Source: Lachnospiraceae bacterium
GTDB taxonomy: Bacteria > Bacillota > Clostridia > Lachnospirales > Lachnospiraceae
Direction of reading: 5' to 3'
Length of the DNA stretch: 43,348 nt
Assembly (NCBI GenBank): GCA_024682835.1
Contig: JAIKYU010000118.1
Coordinates: forward strand, 1-43,348
Part shown: piece by piece, positions 40,419 to 43,348 of the stretch
Layout: every line of letters begins with the position of its first letter
How positions within the stretch are numbered: the stretch's first letter is position 1
Position numbers and translations under genes: made by a program
Notes under the pieces: generated by a model
Databases searched by the model: none
Seen by the model: only the letters and a program-made list of their open reading frames with translations
What the model was told of the DNA's origin: nothing

Positions 40419-41441
40419 TCATGTTTTCTTTGGCCAGCGTTCGAAAAGGGCTCGCATGGCATTCCGATATTCGCCCATGTTCTTTGCGGTGCGCAGATTC
40501 CGGATCAGTCGTTCCGGCGGCACACCGTCTTCTGCGGCAAACAACGTGCCCATATAGTACCACAGTTCCTTGAGCTTCAGCAACAACTGCTGTTCATTGT
40601 CCAGAATGGCTGTGTATTCCTTCGTGATCTCCCGAAGAAATGTCCGGAATTCGGAAAGCGTAAGAGGGGGGCCACCGCAGATTTCCCTGACGAGCGCCGG
40701 GTTGGCGACGATCCCCCGACCGAGCATCAGGTGCTTCACCCCGGGGAATGCCCTGCGAAAACCGCTGACATCCTCCGGCGTAAACAGATCCCCGTTGTAG
40801 GCAAGCGGTTTGTCCGTGCGCTCCAGTGTCCGGGCAAATAGGTCCCGATGCGGCTTTCCGCTGTAATACTCCTCCTGCACACGGGGATGCAGAATAATCT
40901 CGCAGATGGGGTAGCGGTTAAAGACAGCCAGAATCTCATCAAACTCCTCCGGATCCCGCAGACCCAGCCGTGTCTTCACAGACAGCCGGACGCCGTCCCC
41001 GGGGAAATCAGGATCGGAAAACACCCCGTCAAACAAAGCGTCCAGCCTGGCCGGATCGGCAAGCATACCGGCGCCGCCGCCCTTTCGGACAACGGTACCC
41101 GAAGGACAGCCGAGGTTGAGATTGATCTCCCCAAAACCCAGCGTTTTCAGCTTTCGCGCAGCCCACACGATCTCCGGCGCGGTCTTCGCCATGATCTGCG
41201 GCACCAGGAGTCTGCGCAGTGCCGTCTCTTCCGGTGCTTCCCCCTCCCGGGGCATAATTTCCCGAAGATCCCTTTTTTTGAAAGCGAGATTCGGATAAAC
41301 AGAAAGAAACGGCGTGTAGTACCGGCTGATTCCCTCCGGAAACAGCCGTCTGTGCACCCGTCTGTAATAACAGGTCCCGATACCCTCCATCGGCGCCATA
41401 CTGTAGATCACGCCGTCCGTTTCGTGCATTTCCCCGCTCAC
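40419..41441 (-). CDS. dus: tRNA-dihydrouridine synthase
   Basis: A 340-residue FMN-dependent enzyme reducing uridines in the D-loop of tRNAs. The TIM barrel begins at YSMAPMEGIGTCYYRRVH; the catalytic Cys lies in LNLGCPSGTVVRKGGGAGML; then SVKTRLG, ILHPRVQEEYYSG, YNGDLFTPED and HLMLGRGIVANPAL (FMN-binding loops). The C-terminal helical domain follows. GTG 41441 overlaps the upstream polymerase stop by four bases (GTGA); ATG 41429, preceded by GGGGA, is an alternative. Length and motifs are normal for a bacterial Dus. Which of DusA/B/C-type positions it modifies is not decided here. Confidence 0.92.
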   Translation of the reverse strand: MSGEMHETDGVIYSMAPMEGIGTCYYRRVHRRLFPEGISRYYTPFLSVYPNLAFKKRDLREIMPREGEAPEETALRRLLVPQIMAKTAPEIVWAARKLKTLGFGEINLNLGCPSGTVVRKGGGAGMLADPARLDALFDGVFSDPDFPGDGVRLSVKTRLGLRDPEEFDEILAVFNRYPICEIILHPRVQEEYYSGKPHRDLFARTLERTDKPLAYNGDLFTPEDVSGFRRAFPGVKHLMLGRGIVANPALVREICGGPPLTLSEFRTFLREITKEYTAILDNEQQLLLKLKELWYYMGTLFAAEDGVPPERLIRNLRTAKNMGEYRNAMRALFERWPKKT

Positions 41442-42976
41442 GCCTTATGACCGCCCACCTGTTTGTTGCGCTCGATTGTCATCGCGCCCTCCTGTAGATT
41501 CATCCCCTTCAGGATGGCGTTTTTCCCGTATTTCTTCCTGATCTCCAGCACGGCCATCTGGACGTTTCTTTCCTTTTCCTCCGCGCGCTTTTGCTTTTGA
41601 CGCTCGTTCTCGATCGCCGCGTAGTCCGTGAACAGGTCTAACTGCTCATACTGCGGAGGATCCGCCGGGGAGGGCACCTCGCTCTCCCTTCTGGTGTTGA
41701 CCGCGGCGACGGTGACGTAGCGGGCCAGAAGATCCGGATCGACCACCCGGTCAAAGATCCGCAGCATGGCATCCATGATCCGTGCCGTGGAGCTGGTGAA
41801 GCCGTCAAGGCTCTCCGATCCGTGCGCATGCTTCGGAATCCGGCGGTCATAGCGGTCGGTGGTGATCTGTCCCTTATACTTCGCTCCTCTGACCGGATCC
41901 GACAGATTCACTGCGTCATATCCGATGGTGAGAGCGACGCTGTCACAGACGAGCCCCTTTTCCACAAGCTCAAGAACCAGCAGATCGGTCATCTCCTGTG
42001 TGATCAGTCGGGTCTCCCCATAGGCGTACGGTCTCTGGAGCACCTGACCGCTGCTCAAGCTGGTGTTTTCCGGTATGTAGCCTTTGACATCCGCTAGCGT
42101 ACAGGGCTCATAGCCCCAGGCGTGATCGATCAGGAGCTCCGCGTTTACACCCATGAGCCGGTACAGCAGCGGTTCCCCGCGATAGCGGTCGCGGCTTAAG
42201 GATGCGCGTGCAATATCCCCCATGGTGTAAATCCCGTAATCCGCCAGCTTTTTCGCGGTTCCCTTCCCCACACGCCAGATATCCGTGATCGGGGTGTGGG
42301 CCCAAAGCAGCTCGCGGTAGGACCGCTCGTCAAGCTGGGCGATCCGTACGCCGTCCGCATCCGGTTCCGCGTGCTTTGCCACGATATCCATGGCGACCTT
42401 AGCGAGAAACATGTTCGTCCCGATCCCTGCTGTCGCCGTGATCCCGGTCTCATCGAGGACGTTTCGAACCATCCTGATGACCAGTTCATGCGCGCTTATC
42501 TTATACAGATCCAGGTAGGACGTCAGATCGATAAACACCTCATCCACACTGTAGGCAAAGATGTCCTCCGGTGCGACATGCTTCAGATAGATGCCGTAGA
42601 TTTTTTTGCTGGTATCCATGTAGACCGCCATACGCGGCGTCGCGACGATGTAGTCGAGCGCAAGCGCGGAATTCTCCTTTTGTCCGATATCCGTAAAGCT
42701 TCCCGTAAAAGCCTTTCCCGGCGCATGCAGAAGACGCTGCGCATTAACCTCCCTCACCCGCTGCTCCACCTCAAACAGTCTGGGGCGGCCGGGGATTCCG
42801 AAGGATTTGAGTGCAGGAGAAACAGCCAGGCAGATGGTTTTATTCGTGCGGGATGCATCCGCCACAACCAGATTGGTGGTCAGCGGATCCAGTCCCATGT
42901 CCACGCATTCACATGAGGCATAGAAGGATTTCAGGTCTATTGCAGCGTAGACTCGCTTTTTTGCGGAAGATTTCAT
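41438..42976 (-). CDS. Y-family DNA polymerase (UmuC/DinB-type lesion-bypass polymerase)
   Basis: A 512-residue translesion polymerase. Palm motifs: YAAIDLKSFYASCE (metal Asp14) and AYSVDEVFIDL (acidic pair near 141-142). A helix-hairpin-helix stretch (WRVGKGTAKKLADYGIYTMGDIA) and a little-finger domain (ITQEMTDLLVLELVEKGLVCDSV…) follow. The length and long Lys/Arg/Glu-rich C-terminus resemble Gram-positive UvrX/UmuC-like proteins rather than standard Pol IV (about 350-400 aa). It allows error-prone bypass of damaged bases. A promoter TTGTAA-17-TAAAAT lies upstream. No LexA box (CGAAC-N4-GTTCG) was found, so SOS control is not evident. First gene of the four-gene minus-strand operon. Confidence 0.92.
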   Translation of the reverse strand: MKSSAKKRVYAAIDLKSFYASCECVDMGLDPLTTNLVVADASRTNKTICLAVSPALKSFGIPGRPRLFEVEQRVREVNAQRLLHAPGKAFTGSFTDIGQKENSALALDYIVATPRMAVYMDTSKKIYGIYLKHVAPEDIFAYSVDEVFIDLTSYLDLYKISAHELVIRMVRNVLDETGITATAGIGTNMFLAKVAMDIVAKHAEPDADGVRIAQLDERSYRELLWAHTPITDIWRVGKGTAKKLADYGIYTMGDIARASLSRDRYRGEPLLYRLMGVNAELLIDHAWGYEPCTLADVKGYIPENTSLSSGQVLQRPYAYGETRLITQEMTDLLVLELVEKGLVCDSVALTIGYDAVNLSDPVRGAKYKGQITTDRYDRRIPKHAHGSESLDGFTSSTARIMDAMLRIFDRVVDPDLLARYVTVAAVNTRRESEVPSPADPPQYEQLDLFTDYAAIENERQKQKRAEEKERNVQMAVLEIRKKYGKNAILKGMNLQEGAMTIERNKQVGGHKA

Positions 42977-42997
42977 CTGTGGGATACCTTTTGAATT

Positions 42998-43026
42998 ATT
43001 TTACCACGCCAGGCGATCGGTTACAA
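42998..43026 (-). promoter_or_regulatory. Promoter of the polymerase-dus-surE-helicase operon
   Basis: On the minus strand: TTGTAA (complement of 43021-43026), 17 bases, TAAAAT (complement of 42998-43003). It lies about 20 bases upstream of ATG 42976. The only promoter visible for these four genes. Confidence 0.55.
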
Positions 43027-43061
43027 TGCGGCAAAAGTACGGATGGCTCCCTCCCGGGTGC

Positions 43062-43090
43062 TTGACGAACCGGACGCAAGCACGTAATAT
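43062..43090 (+). promoter_or_regulatory. Probable promoter of the tRNA-Leu gene
   Basis: TTGACG (43062-43067), 17 bases, TAATAT (43085-43090), placing the start a few bases before the tRNA at 43104. A better -10 match, TATGAT (43093-43098), has a spacing too long for the same -35. Confidence 0.5.
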
Positions 43091-43103
43091 GGTATGATGG
43101 TAA

Positions 43104-43185
43104 GCGGCTATGGCGGAATTGGCAGACGCGCCGGATTTAGGTTCCGGTATCGCAAGATGTGCAGGTTCAAGTCCTGTTAGCCGCA
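43104..43185 (+). tRNA. tRNA-Leu (anticodon UAG)
   Basis: The acceptor stem GCGGCTA (43104-43110) pairs with TAGCCGC (43178-43184); discriminator A at 43185. The anticodon arm CCGGA-TTTAGGT-TCCGG gives anticodon UAG, decoding CUA. The variable arm and a T-arm with GGTTCAAGTCC follow, as expected for a class II leucine tRNA. CCA is not encoded. The 3' half from 43143 onward is repeated at 43218 and again from 43301, see the repeat entries. Confidence 0.92.
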
Positions 43186-43348
43186 GTAATAATTCTCATT
43201 CAACGCAGGATGCGGTCTCCGGTATCGCAAGATGTGCAGGTTCAAGGTCTCCGCTTCGCTCCGGTCGGTGCAAAACCGAGGTCCACAGGACCTCGTGCAC
43301 CCTGTTAGCCGCAGTAATAATTCTCATTCAACGCAGGATGCGGTCTCC
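43143..43348 (+). repeat. Tandem partial duplication of the tRNA-Leu 3' half
   Basis: Bases 43143-43171 recur exactly at 43218-43246 (period 75), and 43173-43220 recur exactly at 43301-43348. The second copy lacks the tRNA 5' half and is interrupted after the T-loop by a 54-base insert (43247-43300). The window's last three bases are again the start of the repeat, so a further copy may follow. The copies are identical, so the duplication is recent or an assembly artefact. Confidence 0.8.
43247..43300. mobile_element. 54-bp palindromic insert in the duplicated tRNA remnant
   Basis: The insert is absent from the first copy. It contains the perfect hairpin CGAGGTCC-ACA-GGACCTCG flanked by GTGCA and TGCAC, with a further CGGT…ACCG pairing, and is much more structured and GC-rich than the surrounding repeat. 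It has the look of a short interspersed palindromic unit (REP/MITE-like). Without other copies in the window, mobility is inference. Confidence 0.45.

Noticed and set aside
42977..43060. LexA/SOS box upstream of the Y-family polymerase
   Set aside because: No CGAAC-N4-GTTCG-type site found; only a sigma-A-like promoter.
1..43348. CRISPR array or insertion sequence
   Set aside because: No regularly spaced repeats and no transposase other than the recombinase end at the left edge were seen.

Overview
The window looks like chromosomal DNA from an anaerobic, probably gut-associated Firmicute of the Lachnospiraceae/Clostridia type. The evidence is Gram-positive-style ribosome binding sites (AGGAGG-like), sigma-A promoters with TATAAT boxes, a Nif11-type leader peptide, a clostridial SUV3-like helicase, an AEC transporter and DUF4143/DUF6020 families. 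By eye, positions 1-5.7 kb are more AT-rich than the GC-richer remainder. Species cannot be named from the sequence alone.

Layout. (1) 1-4.3 kb is an accessory segment: the 3' end of a serine recombinase, a 19-bp inverted repeat pair flanking a promoter-bearing 66-bp spacer, a GT2 glycosyltransferase plus DUF6020 membrane protein operon, a decayed membrane-protein gene, an unrecognised two-gene pair and a tRNA-T-arm-like hairpin. (2) 4.3-8.3 kb (minus strand) has an HD-GYP protein, an EAL protein, a flavodoxin-fold oxidoreductase and a small membrane protein. (3) 8.3-13.4 kb (plus strand) has a DUF4143 ATPase with a palindrome over its promoter, a HAD phosphatase, a GNAT, and a zinc-ribbon membrane protein coupled to a TPM-domain protein. 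(4) 13.4-19 kb has a GH43-type glycosidase divergent from a LUD protein, then a Nif11-like peptide translationally coupled to a GGDEF/EAL protein, facing a metalloprotease-like lipoprotein. (5) 19.2-33.7 kb is one tightly packed eight-gene plus-strand operon: chemoreceptor, PTS EIIC-EAL fusion, 1328-aa PAS/GAF/GGDEF/GGDEF/EAL/PAS protein, GGDEF protein, MoxR ATPase, DUF58 protein, transglutaminase and AEC transporter. (6) 33.7-37.6 kb has a Nudix hydrolase, AraC regulator, MATE exporter, Mrr-like nuclease and PilZ protein. (7) 37.6-43 kb is a minus-strand housekeeping operon (Y-family polymerase, Dus, SurE, SUV3-like helicase), divergent from a tRNA-Leu(UAG) whose 3' half is duplicated and interrupted at the window end.

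How it fits together. Seven genes make, degrade or bind c-di-GMP: HD-GYP, EAL, degenerate GGDEF-EAL, EIIC-EAL, GGDEF-GGDEF*-EAL, GGDEF and PilZ. The central operon places sensory inputs (a dCache chemoreceptor and a PTS-permease-like module) directly upstream of c-di-GMP enzymes and then of a MoxR/DUF58/transglutaminase envelope module. This suggests, without proving, that nutrient sensing is tied to envelope or surface behaviour. The two most unusual items are the candidate invertible promoter next to the recombinase and surface-glycan genes at the left edge, and the Nif11-like peptide coupled to an EAL protein.
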